From NCBI GenBank assembly GCA_017937125.1, contig JAGBEH010000012.1, positions 1-64,000 of the forward strand: a stretch of DNA of 64,000 nucleotides. Reading direction: 5' to 3'. The DNA comes from Alistipes sp. (GTDB taxonomy: Bacteria > Bacteroidota > Bacteroidia > Bacteroidales > Rikenellaceae). Below are positions 43,234-52,918 of this stretch, piece after piece (the first letter of the stretch is position 1; each line of letters opens with the position of its first letter). The position numbers and the translations under genes are program-made. The notes under the pieces were generated by a model that ran no database searches, was not told where the DNA came from, and saw only the letters and a list, made by a program, of their open reading frames with translations.

Positions 43234-44790
43234 TTACTTTACCAGATAGTTCTTCCTTTTCACGCGGTAGGCGATGAAATAGAGCACGCACAGCAGCGTC
43301 AGATATTGCGATATGCGCGCTATGTAATCGCCGTAGCGGGTGTAGAATGTCAGGCGGGCGTTGAGGGTCACCTCGTCGGTAAGAATTCCGCGCCTGTCCC
43401 AGCCCAAGCGCTGGCCGTCGTCGCCGCGTTCGGATATGAAGCCCGAGATGCCAGTGTTGGCGCTGCGGGCTATGGCTCGGCGGTGCTCGATGGCGCGCAG
43501 ACGGCAGAATGCGAACAGCCGCTTGTACCCGGGGGTATCGCCCCACCAGCCGTCGTTCGATATGACGAGCATCGCTTCGGCTCCGCGGCGGACGAACCCG
43601 CCGTAAAAGTCGCCGTATATGGCCTCGTAACATATCGACGGCCCTGCCTTTACGTTGCCGCTCGAGAATACTTCGGGATGCGTCCCGACACCCAACTGGC
43701 CGACCGTACCGCCCAGATCTATCACGAGAAATTCGAGCCACTCGAAGAGTTTCGGCAGCGGTGTCTTCTCGACGCCGATGACCAGACGCGACTTGTGGTA
43801 TATATCGACTTCGCCGTCGGACGACACGGCTATGGCTGAGTTGAACAGATCGTAGTAGCCGTATTCGTTGCGGCGTGCGGTTTCGGTCTGCGTGCCGTCG
43901 TCGTACCTCCGCCACGTGTTCGCCCCCGAAACGACTATGGCGTCGGAGCCTTTCGCGCGCAGCAGCGAGGCTATCGAATCGACTATCGGCGCGGCCGTTA
44001 CGGAGGGTTCGTAGAGATAGTTAGTGAGGGCCGTTTCGGGCATAGCTATGAACCGTACGTCGGCAGGGGCTTCGGCGATAAGTTCCAGCAGGTTGCGCTC
44101 CTGCCGCGCAATGTCGCCGTGAAACTTGTCGTAGCAATCGACATTGGGCTGTATGACCGTGACGCGCATTGAGCGTTCGGAGGGTTTGTATGTAAAGTAT
44201 ATCGCCGCGGAGACCATTGTCGGCACCGTCGCGACGAGAGCCGCCTTTACGGCCGCCGACCGTTTGCGGCTGCGCCAAGCCTCGAAGACGAGGATATTCG
44301 TAACCAACACCCACAGCGACCCGCCGAATACGCCCGTATATTCGTACCACTGCACCGCCCACGCGCTTTCGGAAAATCCGTTGCCGAGGATGAGCCAGGG
44401 AAACGAAAATTCGCCCGTCGTGTACCAGTATTCGGTGGTTATCCATGCTGCGACCAGTATGGTGTATGCCAATGCTTTCGGCGCCTTTTTCGACACCGTG
44501 TGGAACAGCATGAAAGCAATCATATTGAGTGTCGTCGAGACGAGCGTGGCGGCGAACGGTCCTACCCACGTGGCATTCCATATCCACCATATCGTGGCGG
44601 CGTTCCACAGCACGAACGTGAGCAGCGCCCAGCCGAAGACCTTCCACCACGAGCGCCGCGAATCGTCGTAAGACGAACTTATCCACAGCAGCGGAACGAA
44701 TGCGACCGAAAGAGTTAAGCCGCTGAAGCCCAACCACCCCAACGATAGCAGGAGGGCGGAGAGAAAGACGGCTGTCAGTTTGCGCGACAT
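43234..44790 (-). CDS. lnt: apolipoprotein N-acyltransferase
   Basis: Lnt adds the third acyl chain to the N-terminal Cys of lipoproteins in the inner membrane, which suits a genome region so rich in lipoproteins. The 518 residues have about seven membrane segments (roughly residues 5-200) followed by a nitrilase domain. The catalytic Glu is in FIAMPETAL, the Lys in the YHKSRLVIG region, and the nucleophile Cys in GPSICYEAIYG. VISNDGWWGDTPG and the last membrane segment match the family. The ATG at 44790 starts the first membrane helix. It is divergent from rsmH. Confidence 0.93.
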   Translation of the reverse strand: MSRKLTAVFLSALLLSLGWLGFSGLTLSVAFVPLLWISSSYDDSRRSWWKVFGWALLTFVLWNAATIWWIWNATWVGPFAATLVSTTLNMIAFMLFHTVSKKAPKALAYTILVAAWITTEYWYTTGEFSFPWLILGNGFSESAWAVQWYEYTGVFGGSLWVLVTNILVFEAWRSRKRSAAVKAALVATVPTMVSAAIYFTYKPSERSMRVTVIQPNVDCYDKFHGDIARQERNLLELIAEAPADVRFIAMPETALTNYLYEPSVTAAPIVDSIASLLRAKGSDAIVVSGANTWRRYDDGTQTETARRNEYGYYDLFNSAIAVSSDGEVDIYHKSRLVIGVEKTPLPKLFEWLEFLVIDLGGTVGQLGVGTHPEVFSSGNVKAGPSICYEAIYGDFYGGFVRRGAEAMLVISNDGWWGDTPGYKRLFAFCRLRAIEHRRAIARSANTGISGFISERGDDGQRLGWDRRGILTDEVTLNARLTFYTRYGDYIARISQYLTLLCVLYFIAYRVKRKNYLVK

Positions 44791-45015
44791 CGAAGAGGGT
44801 TTTACGGTTTGCGCTGCGGGTACCGCGCGGTCCGTGAGCCGCAGGACTTGCGGAGAGACGGTGCGTCCGAGCGTTTTTGTATGCCGCAAAAATAGCTATT
44901 TTTTCGGATATAATTGCGGGCGTGGGCAATAAATGGCAATTTATGTACCTCGGGAGTGCGCGCACGTTCGTTTTCGGGAGTATTTCGCGGCTGTCGAAAA
45001 ATTTCGAAGAGTTAT

Positions 45016-45048
45016 TTTGGCACATTAGAGCTAAAATCCCTAACTTTA
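45016..45048 (+). promoter_or_regulatory. probable promoter of the cell-wall/division cluster
   Basis: TTTG (45016-45019), a 21-base spacer and TAACTTTA (45041-45048), one mismatch from TAnnTTTG. It lies 67 bases ahead of rsmH in the lnt-rsmH divergent gap. Confidence 0.5.
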
Positions 45049-45115
45049 CGACCGAATGTGCGCCTGCGGCCAAGAGGGCCGCAACGCGATGTTGAAGATA
45101 GGATACGAAAGTCGT

Positions 45116-46039
45116 ATGGACCCTGAAAAAACACACTCGGAGGAGTACCACATACCTGTTCTGCTCGAGGAGTCGGTAAGCCTGCTTGACATACGTCCCG
45201 ACGGCTGCTACGCCGACCTTACGTTCGGCGGCGGCGGTCATTCGCGCCGCATACTCTCGTCGCTCGGCGAGGGGGGGCGGCTCTACGGCTTCGACCAGGA
45301 TGCCGATACGCGTGCGAATTGTCCCGACGACCCGCGGTTCGTCTATGTCGAGAGCAATTTCCGCTTTATGCGCGGGGCGCTGCGATTGCGCGGCGTGCGC
45401 GAGCTGGATGGCGTGCTGGCCGATCTGGGGGTTTCGTCGCACCACTTCGACGCTGCCGAGCGCGGGTTTTCATTCCGCGGAGATGCGCCGTTGGATATGC
45501 GTATGAACCGTCGCGGGGGCGTTACGGCCGCCGATATAGTAAACGGATACGATGCCGACGCGCTGGCGAAGATATTCAAGGACTGGGGCGAGCTGGACAC
45601 TACGTGGAAGATAGCGAACTGCATAGACCGCGCCCGACGCGAACGTCCCGTAACGACCACTGCCGAGCTGGTGGCTGCCGTGGCGCCGTGCACGCCTAAG
45701 AAGGACGAGGCGAAATTTCTCACCAAGCTGTTCCAGGCTTTGCGCATAGAGGTGAACGGCGAAATGGAGGCGTTGAAAATGGCTTTGGAGCAGAGCCTCA
45801 AGGTGCTGAAGCCCGGCGGCCGTCTGGTCGTCATATCCTATCACTCGCTCGAAGACCGTCTGGTGAAGAACTTTATGCGCAGCGGCAATTTCGACGGTGA
45901 GGTCGAGAAGGATTTCTTCGGACATTCCGCGTCGCCGTTCGGACCCGTGACGCGCAAGGCCGTCGTACCGTCGGCCGAAGAGGTCGCGCGCAACCCGCGG
46001 TCGCGTTCCGCGAAACTGCGCGCCGCCGTAAAACTTTGA
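45116..46039 (+). CDS. rsmH: 16S rRNA (cytosine-1402-N4)-methyltransferase
   Basis: RsmH (MraW) methylates C1402 of 16S rRNA using S-adenosylmethionine. The 307 residues carry HIPVLLEESV (about 12-21), the SAM loop DLTFGGGGHSRRIL (about 33-46), GVLADLGVSSHHFD near 103-116 and ERGFSFRGDAPLDMRM near 120-135. The ATG at 45116 is preferred to the in-frame ATG at 45056 because homologues start close to the HIPVLL motif. It opens the dcw cluster; mraZ, normally just upstream, is missing. Confidence 0.95.
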   Translation: MDPEKTHSEEYHIPVLLEESVSLLDIRPDGCYADLTFGGGGHSRRILSSLGEGGRLYGFDQDADTRANCPDDPRFVYVESNFRFMRGALRLRGVRELDGVLADLGVSSHHFDAAERGFSFRGDAPLDMRMNRRGGVTAADIVNGYDADALAKIFKDWGELDTTWKIANCIDRARRERPVTTTAELVAAVAPCTPKKDEAKFLTKLFQALRIEVNGEMEALKMALEQSLKVLKPGGRLVVISYHSLEDRLVKNFMRSGNFDGEVEKDFFGHSASPFGPVTRKAVVPSAEEVARNPRSRSAKLRAAVKL

Positions 46040-46044
46040 CATTT

Positions 46045-46557
46045 ATGTATCAGGATACCGATTTCAATCCCGACAGGGAGCAGGAAGAGCGGCAGGCGGC
46101 CGAACGGGAGGAGCTGGCCCGGAATATACGTCGCGAGGTGTTGCGCATACGGCGCGGCGAGGCCGACGACGATATTCGTGCCGACGAGGAGCGCGATGCC
46201 GCAGAGCGAGAGGAGCGCGAAGCGGCCGAGGCTAAGCGCCGTCGCCGTCACGCGAGCGCCTGGTGGCAGCTGCTGTCGGGGACCATACTCGTACGCGACG
46301 GGGCGACGGAATATTACCGCTATCTGGCATTGATCGCGGGTATGTTTTTCGTGAGCATAGTTATGCTGTTCACCGCTTTGCGGCTCGATATACGGTATGC
46401 GCGGCTGGACAGCGAGGTGCAACTGCTGCACGAACGGTCGATACGTATGCAGGAGGAGTGTTACAAACACTCTTCGCACTCGGCCGTGGTCGAGCGGCTG
46501 CGCGAACGCGGAATAAAACTTTACGACCCGCTCAAACCGAGCGACGTCATAGAATAG
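46045..46557 (+). CDS. ftsL: FtsL-like division protein
   Basis: This 170-residue bitopic membrane protein has a long charged cytoplasmic N-terminus (about residues 1-85, Arg/Glu-rich), one membrane helix (YLALIAGMFFVSIVMLFTAL split, about 91-112) and a short extracytoplasmic coiled coil ending in IKLYDPLKPSDVIE. Sequence similarity is weak, but position between rsmH and ftsI and the topology fit FtsL/DUF-type Bacteroidota homologues, which bridge FtsB/Q and the FtsWI synthase. A TTG start overlapping the rsmH stop is possible; the ATG at 46045 is preferred. Confidence 0.8.
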   Translation: MYQDTDFNPDREQEERQAAEREELARNIRREVLRIRRGEADDDIRADEERDAAEREEREAAEAKRRRRHASAWWQLLSGTILVRDGATEYYRYLALIAGMFFVSIVMLFTALRLDIRYARLDSEVQLLHERSIRMQEECYKHSSHSAVVERLRERGIKLYDPLKPSDVIE

Positions 46558-46575
46558 GAGGGGCGACGGAGGACG

Positions 46576-48840
46576 ATGGCAAAGGGACCTAAAAGGATAA
46601 AGGACGATATTTTGTTGCGGGTGCGGGTGCTGTATCTGCTTTTCGTGCTTATAGGCGTCCTTGTCTTCGTTCGGTTGCTGTGCGTGCAGTTTTTCAGTAC
46701 GGAGATTCGCGTGAACGCCGAAAAGCTCGACAGGAAAATCTTCACCGAGCAGGTGATACACGCCCATCGCGGAACGATATTTTCGCGGACGGGAGATCCG
46801 CTGGCTACGTCTATTTTCCGCTATACGGTGCTTTTCGACTTCGGATGCGAGGGGTTCGACAACGACGAGAGTTTCCGCGAGCAGGCCGACTCTTTATCGA
46901 AGCTGCTGGCCGCCTTTTTCAAGGACAAATCGGCCAAAGAATATCGCGAGCGTATGTTGTCCGAACGAGCCGAACATTTCAAGGTCAGGTATATAAAGGA
47001 TACCGTGGTTCCCCGTTCGGAGGGTTGGTTCGACAGAGTGGTCGATCGTCTGCGCGGCGAGGAGTTCAAGACGGTGAAGCTGTACGATACGATGCGCAAC
47101 CATACCCCCGTGCGGATATTCCGCGACGTGGATTACAACGAATGGCAGACGCTGAAGACATACCCTGTTCTCAACTGGAATCTGGGAGTGGTTTACGATA
47201 TAGACAAGCACGACGACAGGGCGTTCCCCCATCACGACCTGGCGCGATATACGGTGGGACGCCGCAACGAATCGGGTAAGGCTTACGGCATCGAGAGCCT
47301 TTTCGACGAGCAGCTGCGCGGCAGGGACGGTGTTGAACTGCGCCAGCGCATAGCTCCGGGTTTTTGGGGGCGTGTGGACAGCAAGATAAACACGGACCCC
47401 GAGGACGGAATGGATGTGGTCACCACGCTCGACATCGATATTCAGGAGGTAGCGGACCGTGCCCTGCGCGAGCAGCTCGCAAAGCAGAATGCGTTGTGGG
47501 GCACCACGCTCGTTATGGAAGCGGCGACGGGGGATATTCTGGCGATGGTCAATCTGAGCCGCAATGCCAAAGGCGAGTATGTCGAGAATTTCAACCACGC
47601 GCTGATGTCGCGTGCCGAGCCGGGTTCCACGTTCAAGCTGGCGGCGATGCTCGCACTGGTGGATGAGGCGGGTATGGATATGTCGCGTACCTACGATTCG
47701 GGCAGCGGTAAGTCGGTGAACGTGGGGGCCGCCAAGGTCCCCGTCAGGGATTCGCACGACGCGGGAGGCGTCATCGACCTGAAAACCGCCGTGGCCGAGT
47801 CGGCGAACGTCTATTTCGCGAAGGCCGTTTACGAGACATACGCTTCGAATCCCGACCGTTATGTCGAATACCTGCGGCATCTGCATCTCGACCGCAAGGT
47901 GTGCGTCGGATTCTCCGATATGGGCGAGGCCGTACCGCGTTTCCCTTATCGCGGATCGAGCATATGGTATCCGCACGTCACTCTCGTGAAATTGGGCTAC
48001 GGCTACGGTATCGAAGTGACCCCCATACATATGCTGACGCTCTACAATGCCGTCGCCAATAACGGACGTATGGTTGCGCCGCGTCTGGTCAGCGAACTGC
48101 GCAAGGACGACCGTACGGTCGAGACATTCGACACGGAGGTGCTCGTGGATAAGATATGTTCCGACAAGTCGCTCAAGATAGTGCGCGAGTGTCTGGAGGA
48201 GACGGCCAGAAGCGGGACGGCCAAGGAATATTTCGGCGACAAGGTGCCTTTCGGCGTCGGCGCCAAGACGGGCACGGCCCAGTTCGCGCAGGGCGGCATC
48301 AAGTACGGCGACGGGTATTATCTCGGCTCTATGGCGACATATTTCCCGTCGGACGAACCGCGATATACCATATATACCTCCGTATATACCCGTTACGGCC
48401 GAGGTACGACATTTTACGGGGCGGGGCTCGCGGGGCCCGTGAACAGAAAGGTGGCTACGTTCGTCTACAACCGCGAACACGATTGGTGCGGGCACGTTAC
48501 CCGCACTTCTGCCGAACGCTATCCCGTTGCGGTCAAGGGCGGCAACATCGTTCAGACGCGAAAGATCGCCGACAAGTTCTCTCCCCGCACCTCGTTCGAC
48601 CGTCGCAGGGGGTGGGGTACGGCACGTGTGGACTCGGTATCGACGGTTATCATAAGTTCGATATCCGACGGTATGCAGATGCCCGATGTGAAGGGTATGG
48701 GGTTGAAGGACGCGCTCTTCATACTCGAAAACAGAGGGCTTTCCGTCACGTTCTCGGGCAAAGGCGCCGTTTGCAGTCAGAGCATCCGTGCGGGCGAGCC
48801 GGTGAGACGGGGAACGGCGGTCCATATAACATTGAAATAG
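46576..48840 (+). CDS. ftsI: penicillin-binding protein FtsI with PASTA domain
   Basis: FtsI is the septal peptidoglycan transpeptidase that works with FtsW. The 754 residues have an N-terminal membrane anchor (about 13-33), a dimerisation domain, and a transpeptidase domain with the three active-site motifs: S351-T-F-K, S-A-N in AESANVYFAK, and K564-T-G-T. A C-terminal PASTA domain (about 700-754, MPDVKGMGLKDALFILENRGL split) is typical of Bacteroidota FtsI. It lies 18 bases after ftsL, and murE begins one base after its stop. Confidence 0.95.
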   Translation: MAKGPKRIKDDILLRVRVLYLLFVLIGVLVFVRLLCVQFFSTEIRVNAEKLDRKIFTEQVIHAHRGTIFSRTGDPLATSIFRYTVLFDFGCEGFDNDESFREQADSLSKLLAAFFKDKSAKEYRERMLSERAEHFKVRYIKDTVVPRSEGWFDRVVDRLRGEEFKTVKLYDTMRNHTPVRIFRDVDYNEWQTLKTYPVLNWNLGVVYDIDKHDDRAFPHHDLARYTVGRRNESGKAYGIESLFDEQLRGRDGVELRQRIAPGFWGRVDSKINTDPEDGMDVVTTLDIDIQEVADRALREQLAKQNALWGTTLVMEAATGDILAMVNLSRNAKGEYVENFNHALMSRAEPGSTFKLAAMLALVDEAGMDMSRTYDSGSGKSVNVGAAKVPVRDSHDAGGVIDLKTAVAESANVYFAKAVYETYASNPDRYVEYLRHLHLDRKVCVGFSDMGEAVPRFPYRGSSIWYPHVTLVKLGYGYGIEVTPIHMLTLYNAVANNGRMVAPRLVSELRKDDRTVETFDTEVLVDKICSDKSLKIVRECLEETARSGTAKEYFGDKVPFGVGAKTGTAQFAQGGIKYGDGYYLGSMATYFPSDEPRYTIYTSVYTRYGRGTTFYGAGLAGPVNRKVATFVYNREHDWCGHVTRTSAERYPVAVKGGNIVQTRKIADKFSPRTSFDRRRGWGTARVDSVSTVIISSISDGMQMPDVKGMGLKDALFILENRGLSVTFSGKGAVCSQSIRAGEPVRRGTAVHITLK

Positions 48841-48841
48841 T

Positions 48842-50302
48842 ATGAAAAAGATAGGTGAATTGCTTAAGGCGACCGAGGTGTTGCGTACGGCCGGGGATAC
48901 GGAGGCCGAAATAAATGCACTGGTTTACGACTCGCGCAATGTCGGCGCGGGCGACTGTTTTTTTGCGATAGTAGGCGCAAAAAGCGACGGCCACGAGTAT
49001 ATATCGTCGGCTGTCGGGCGCGGTGCGCGTGCAGTGGTCTGCCAGCGTATGCCCGAAGAGCGGGCGGAGGGCGTTTGCTATGTGGAGGTGGCCGACACCA
49101 ACGGTGCGCTGGCCGATATGGCGGCCGCGTTTTACGACCATCCGAGCCGCGAGCTGAAGCTCATCGGCGTTACGGGCACCAACGGCAAGACGACGACAGC
49201 GACACTGCTCTACGACCTGTTCCGTGCTCTGGGTTACGAGGCGGGATTGATTTCGACCGTCGTTTACCGCATCGGCAGTCGCGAGGTCGAGTCCACGCAC
49301 ACGACGCCCGATGCCGTACGGCTCAATGCGATGATGCGCGAAATGGTCGGAAGCGGCTGCGAATACTGTTTTATGGAGTGCTCGTCGCACGCCATAGTTC
49401 AGGAGCGCATACGCGGTCTGCACTTCGCGGGCGGGCTTTTTACCAACCTGACGCACGACCATCTGGACTATCACAAGACTTTCGCCGAGTATCTGCGCGC
49501 GAAAAAGCTCTTCTTCGACAACCTGCCTGAGGGAACCTTTGCCGTTGTCAATATCGACGACCGCAACGGGCGCGTTATGGTGCAGAACACGCGGGCGACG
49601 GTGAAGACCCTCTCGCTGCGCTCCCCTGCCGATTTCCGCTGCAAGGTCATCGAAATGCTGCCCGACGGTATGCTGCTGCGCATCGACGGCAGCGAGGTGT
49701 GGGTGAAGTTCCTCGGGCGCTTCAACGCCTACAACCTGCTGACCATCTATGCCGCGGCGATGATGCTCGGACAACGCAAAGAGGAGGTGCTCACGGCGAT
49801 GAGCGCCCTGCACTCGGTAAGCGGACGTCTGGAGTACATTCGCGCCGAAGACGGCACTACGGCCATAGTGGATTATGCCCATACGCCCGATGCGCTCGAA
49901 AACGTGCTCGAGACCATAGGTGAAATACGCGGCGCGGGGCAGCAGCTGACAGTCGTCTGCGGATGCGGCGGCGACCGCGACCGCACGAAGCGTCCCGAAA
50001 TGGCGCGGATAGCCCTTAAATATGCGGATACGGCCATATTCACGTCGGACAATCCGCGTACCGAAGACCCCGAAGCCATCCTGCGCGATATGGTTGAGGG
50101 GCTGCCGTCGGATGCGCGTTATCTGAAGATCGCCGACCGCGCCGAAGCCGTAAGAACGGCCGTGATGCTCTCCCGCGCGGGCGACATAATACTGCTTGCA
50201 GGCAAGGGGCACGAGACCTATCAGGTGATAGGTACCGAGAAGATACATTTCGACGACCGCGAGCAGGTGCGCATAAATTTCGAAAACAGAAAAAAAACTT
50301 GA
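48842..50302 (+). CDS. murE: UDP-MurNAc-tripeptide ligase (meso-DAP adding)
   Basis: MurE adds the third residue of the peptidoglycan stem. The 486 residues show the P-loop [12 protein letters not shown] (about residues 108-119), the TTPDAVRL segment and the C-terminal DNPRTEDP motif (about 403-410). The DNPR sequence is the known marker of meso-diaminopimelate specificity, which agrees with DAP-type peptidoglycan in Bacteroidales. It starts one base after ftsI. Confidence 0.96.
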   Translation: MKKIGELLKATEVLRTAGDTEAEINALVYDSRNVGAGDCFFAIVGAKSDGHEYISSAVGRGARAVVCQRMPEERAEGVCYVEVADTNGALADMAAAFYDHPSRELKLIGVTGTNGKTTTATLLYDLFRALGYEAGLISTVVYRIGSREVESTHTTPDAVRLNAMMREMVGSGCEYCFMECSSHAIVQERIRGLHFAGGLFTNLTHDHLDYHKTFAEYLRAKKLFFDNLPEGTFAVVNIDDRNGRVMVQNTRATVKTLSLRSPADFRCKVIEMLPDGMLLRIDGSEVWVKFLGRFNAYNLLTIYAAAMMLGQRKEEVLTAMSALHSVSGRLEYIRAEDGTTAIVDYAHTPDALENVLETIGEIRGAGQQLTVVCGCGGDRDRTKRPEMARIALKYADTAIFTSDNPRTEDPEAILRDMVEGLPSDARYLKIADRAEAVRTAVMLSRAGDIILLAGKGHETYQVIGTEKIHFDDREQVRINFENRKKT

Positions 50303-50309
50303 TAAAACA

Positions 50310-51554
50310 ATGCTTTATTCACTCTTCAACCGTCTCGATGAGCTGTACGACCTGCCGGGGTCGGGTATGTTCCGCTACCTGTCGTTCCGTGCGGCTCTGG
50401 CCATAATTCTGGCGCTCGTCATCGTAATATTTTTCGGTCTGCCCATAATCCGGCTGCTGCAACGCCGCCAGATAGGCGAGGAGATCCGCGACCTCGGACT
50501 GAGCGGTCAGCTCGAAAAGCGCGGGACGCCGACTATGGGCGGGCTAATCATTCTGCTGGCCATATTGGTGCCGATGCTGCTTGTCGGACGGCTCGACAAC
50601 GTCTATGTACAACTGATGCTCGTATCGACGATATGGCTCGGCGGCATCGGTTTCCTCGACGACTACATAAAGGTTTTCCGCCACCGCAAAGACGGTCTCA
50701 AGGGGCGTTTCAAAATAGTCGGACAGGTGGGCCTGGGCATAATCGTCGGCACTACGATGTGGCTCTCGCCCGAGATCGTCATACGCGAAAAGGTCACCTC
50801 GCCCGTCGAGACGGTCTATATCGACGAGCAGGGGGAGGAGGTCGCGTCCGTCGTGCAGCACGTGGTCGTAAGCTCGGAAAGCACCAAAACGACCAAGACG
50901 ACGATACCGTTCGTCAAAAACAACGAACTCGACTACGGCTGGCTCGTCGGCGGCAACGAAACGGCGGCGTGGCTGCTATACGTCATAGTGGCGATATTCA
51001 TCGTTACGGCCGTATCGAACGGTGCCAACCTAACGGACGGGCTCGACGGGCTGCTGACGGGCGTTTCGATACCGATAGTCGCGGTTTTAGGAGTTTTGGC
51101 CTATCTTTCGGGACATATCGTCTATGCCGACTACCTCAACATAATGTACATCCCCGACAGCGGCGAATTAGTCGTCTTCGCGGCGGCTATGGCGGGGGCG
51201 CTGATAGGATTTATGTGGTATAATTCGTTCCCCGCGCAGATATTTATGGGCGATACGGGGTCGCTGGCCATAGGCGGCATAATCGCCGTCTTCTCGCTTT
51301 GCATTCGCAAGGAGTTGCTGCTGCCCGTGATGTGCGGCGTATTTTTGGCCGAAAGCGTGTCGGTGATGGTGCAGGTGAGCTATTTCAAATATACGAAACG
51401 CAAGTACGGCGAGGGGCGGCGTCTGCTGCTGATGTCGCCGCTGCATCACCATTTCCAGAAGCAGGGGCAGTTCGAGACGAAGATCGTCGTGCGCTTCGTC
51501 ATCATATCGCTGCTGTTGGCGGCGATAAGTCTGGTAACACTGAAAATAAGATAG
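50310..51554 (+). CDS. mraY: phospho-MurNAc-pentapeptide transferase
   Basis: MraY transfers phospho-MurNAc-pentapeptide to undecaprenyl phosphate, making lipid I in the inner membrane. The 414 residues exceed the E. coli form (360). The extra is a soluble loop (about 165-205, [20 protein letters not shown] onward) between membrane helices, as in other Bacteroidota. Motifs [11 protein letters not shown] (about 71-81), [22 protein letters not shown] and [12 protein letters not shown] are intact. It begins 7 bases after murE. Confidence 0.96.
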   Translation: MLYSLFNRLDELYDLPGSGMFRYLSFRAALAIILALVIVIFFGLPIIRLLQRRQIGEEIRDLGLSGQLEKRGTPTMGGLIILLAILVPMLLVGRLDNVYVQLMLVSTIWLGGIGFLDDYIKVFRHRKDGLKGRFKIVGQVGLGIIVGTTMWLSPEIVIREKVTSPVETVYIDEQGEEVASVVQHVVVSSESTKTTKTTIPFVKNNELDYGWLVGGNETAAWLLYVIVAIFIVTAVSNGANLTDGLDGLLTGVSIPIVAVLGVLAYLSGHIVYADYLNIMYIPDSGELVVFAAAMAGALIGFMWYNSFPAQIFMGDTGSLAIGGIIAVFSLCIRKELLLPVMCGVFLAESVSVMVQVSYFKYTKRKYGEGRRLLLMSPLHHHFQKQGQFETKIVVRFVIISLLLAAISLVTLKIR

Positions 51555-51557
51555 GAT

Positions 51558-52913
51558 ATGGAACGTATAGTCGTATTGGGCGGAGGCATAAGCGGTTACG
51601 GTTCGGCCGTATTGGCCCGAAAAGAGGGTTTCGACGTCTTTCTGTCGGATGCGGGACGTATTGCCGACCGCTATAAGGCGGTGCTCGACAAATGGGGCGT
51701 ACCCTACGAGGAGGGCGGCCACAGCGAGGAGCGTATCTTCGCGGCCGACGAGGTGATCAAATCCCCCGGCATTCCCGAAAAGGCGCCGATAGTGAAAGCG
51801 TTGCGCGAGCGGGGCATTCCGATAATTTCGGAGATGGAGTTCGCGGGACGCTATCTCGGCCGCGCGAAGACGATCTGTATAACGGGTTCGAACGGCAAAA
51901 CCACCACCACGTCGCTCATCTACAAGATTATGCGCGACGCGGGGATGAACGTGGCTCTGGGAGGCAATATCGGCGAGAGTTTCGCCTATTCGGTCGCTAC
52001 GGGCGAATACGACTGGTACGTCCTCGAATTGAGCTCGTTCCAGCTCGACGGGATGTACCGTTTCCGCGCCGACATAAGTGTGCTGACGAACATCACGCCC
52101 GACCACCTCGACCGCTACGACTATTGTTTCCAGAACTACGTCGATTCGAAGATGCGCATCACGCAGAACCAGAATTCGCGCAACTGGTTCGTCTATTCGG
52201 CCGATGACGAGACCGTCTGGGCGGAGGTGGCCAAACGCCCCGAGATGCGGGTGCGGCAGCTGCCGTTTATGGCGCATAACGGCGTGGCGAGCGGCGCGGG
52301 CGATGCGTGGCTGTCGCCCGACGGGACGTTTACGGCGTCGGTCGGCCGCAAGTCGGTGGAGATCGACACCGCAAAGATGAAAATCAAGGGGTTGCACAAC
52401 GCCTACAACGCTATGGCGGCAGCCTTGGCGACGCTCGCGGCGGGCGTGGAACCCGAGTCGATACGGCAGTCGATATATGACTTTTCGCCCGTCGAGCACC
52501 GTCTCGAACCCGTGCGCGAAGTCGGCGGCGTGCTGTATATCAACGACTCGAAGGCTACGAACGTCGATTCGGTGTGGTATGCGCTCGAAAGTATGACCCG
52601 CCCCGTAGTGTGGATTGCGGGCGGCACGGACAAGGGCAACGACTACGGGCCGCTGAAAGCCTTTGCACGCGAAAAGGTCAAGGCCCTGATATGTATGGGA
52701 TTGGACAACGACAAACTCGTCCGCGAGTTCACGGGCGTAGTGCCGAAGGTTGTCTCGACCTCGTCGCTCGACGAGGCTATGCGTGCGGCCGTGGCGGCGG
52801 CCGAAAAGGGCGATGCCGTGCTGCTGTCGCCCGCCTGCGCGAGCTTCGACTTATTCAAGAATTACGAGAACCGCGGCGAACTGTTCAAACAGTGGGTAAA
52901 CGATAACCTGTAA
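51558..52913 (+). CDS. murD: UDP-MurNAc-L-alanine:D-glutamate ligase
   Basis: MurD adds D-glutamate to UDP-MurNAc-L-Ala. The 451 residues include an N-terminal UDP-binding Rossmann domain (GGGISGYGSAVLARKEGF, about 8-25), the ATP loop TGSNGKTTTTSLI (about 113-125), the NITPDHLDRY segment and a C-terminal ligase domain with YINDSKATNVDSV and ACASFDLFKNYENRG. It starts 3 bases after mraY. Confidence 0.96.
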   Translation: MERIVVLGGGISGYGSAVLARKEGFDVFLSDAGRIADRYKAVLDKWGVPYEEGGHSEERIFAADEVIKSPGIPEKAPIVKALRERGIPIISEMEFAGRYLGRAKTICITGSNGKTTTTSLIYKIMRDAGMNVALGGNIGESFAYSVATGEYDWYVLELSSFQLDGMYRFRADISVLTNITPDHLDRYDYCFQNYVDSKMRITQNQNSRNWFVYSADDETVWAEVAKRPEMRVRQLPFMAHNGVASGAGDAWLSPDGTFTASVGRKSVEIDTAKMKIKGLHNAYNAMAAALATLAAGVEPESIRQSIYDFSPVEHRLEPVREVGGVLYINDSKATNVDSVWYALESMTRPVVWIAGGTDKGNDYGPLKAFAREKVKALICMGLDNDKLVREFTGVVPKVVSTSSLDEAMRAAVAAAEKGDAVLLSPACASFDLFKNYENRGELFKQWVNDNL

Positions 52914-52918
52914 ACCGA

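Noticed and set aside
44689-44697. Exact DnaA box TTATCCACA
   Set aside because: A single copy lies within the lnt coding sequence with no AT-rich stretch or other boxes near, so it is probably chance.
45270-45280. Run of seven G in rsmH
   Set aside because: It is shorter than tracts normally associated with phase variation and lies in an essential housekeeping-type gene.
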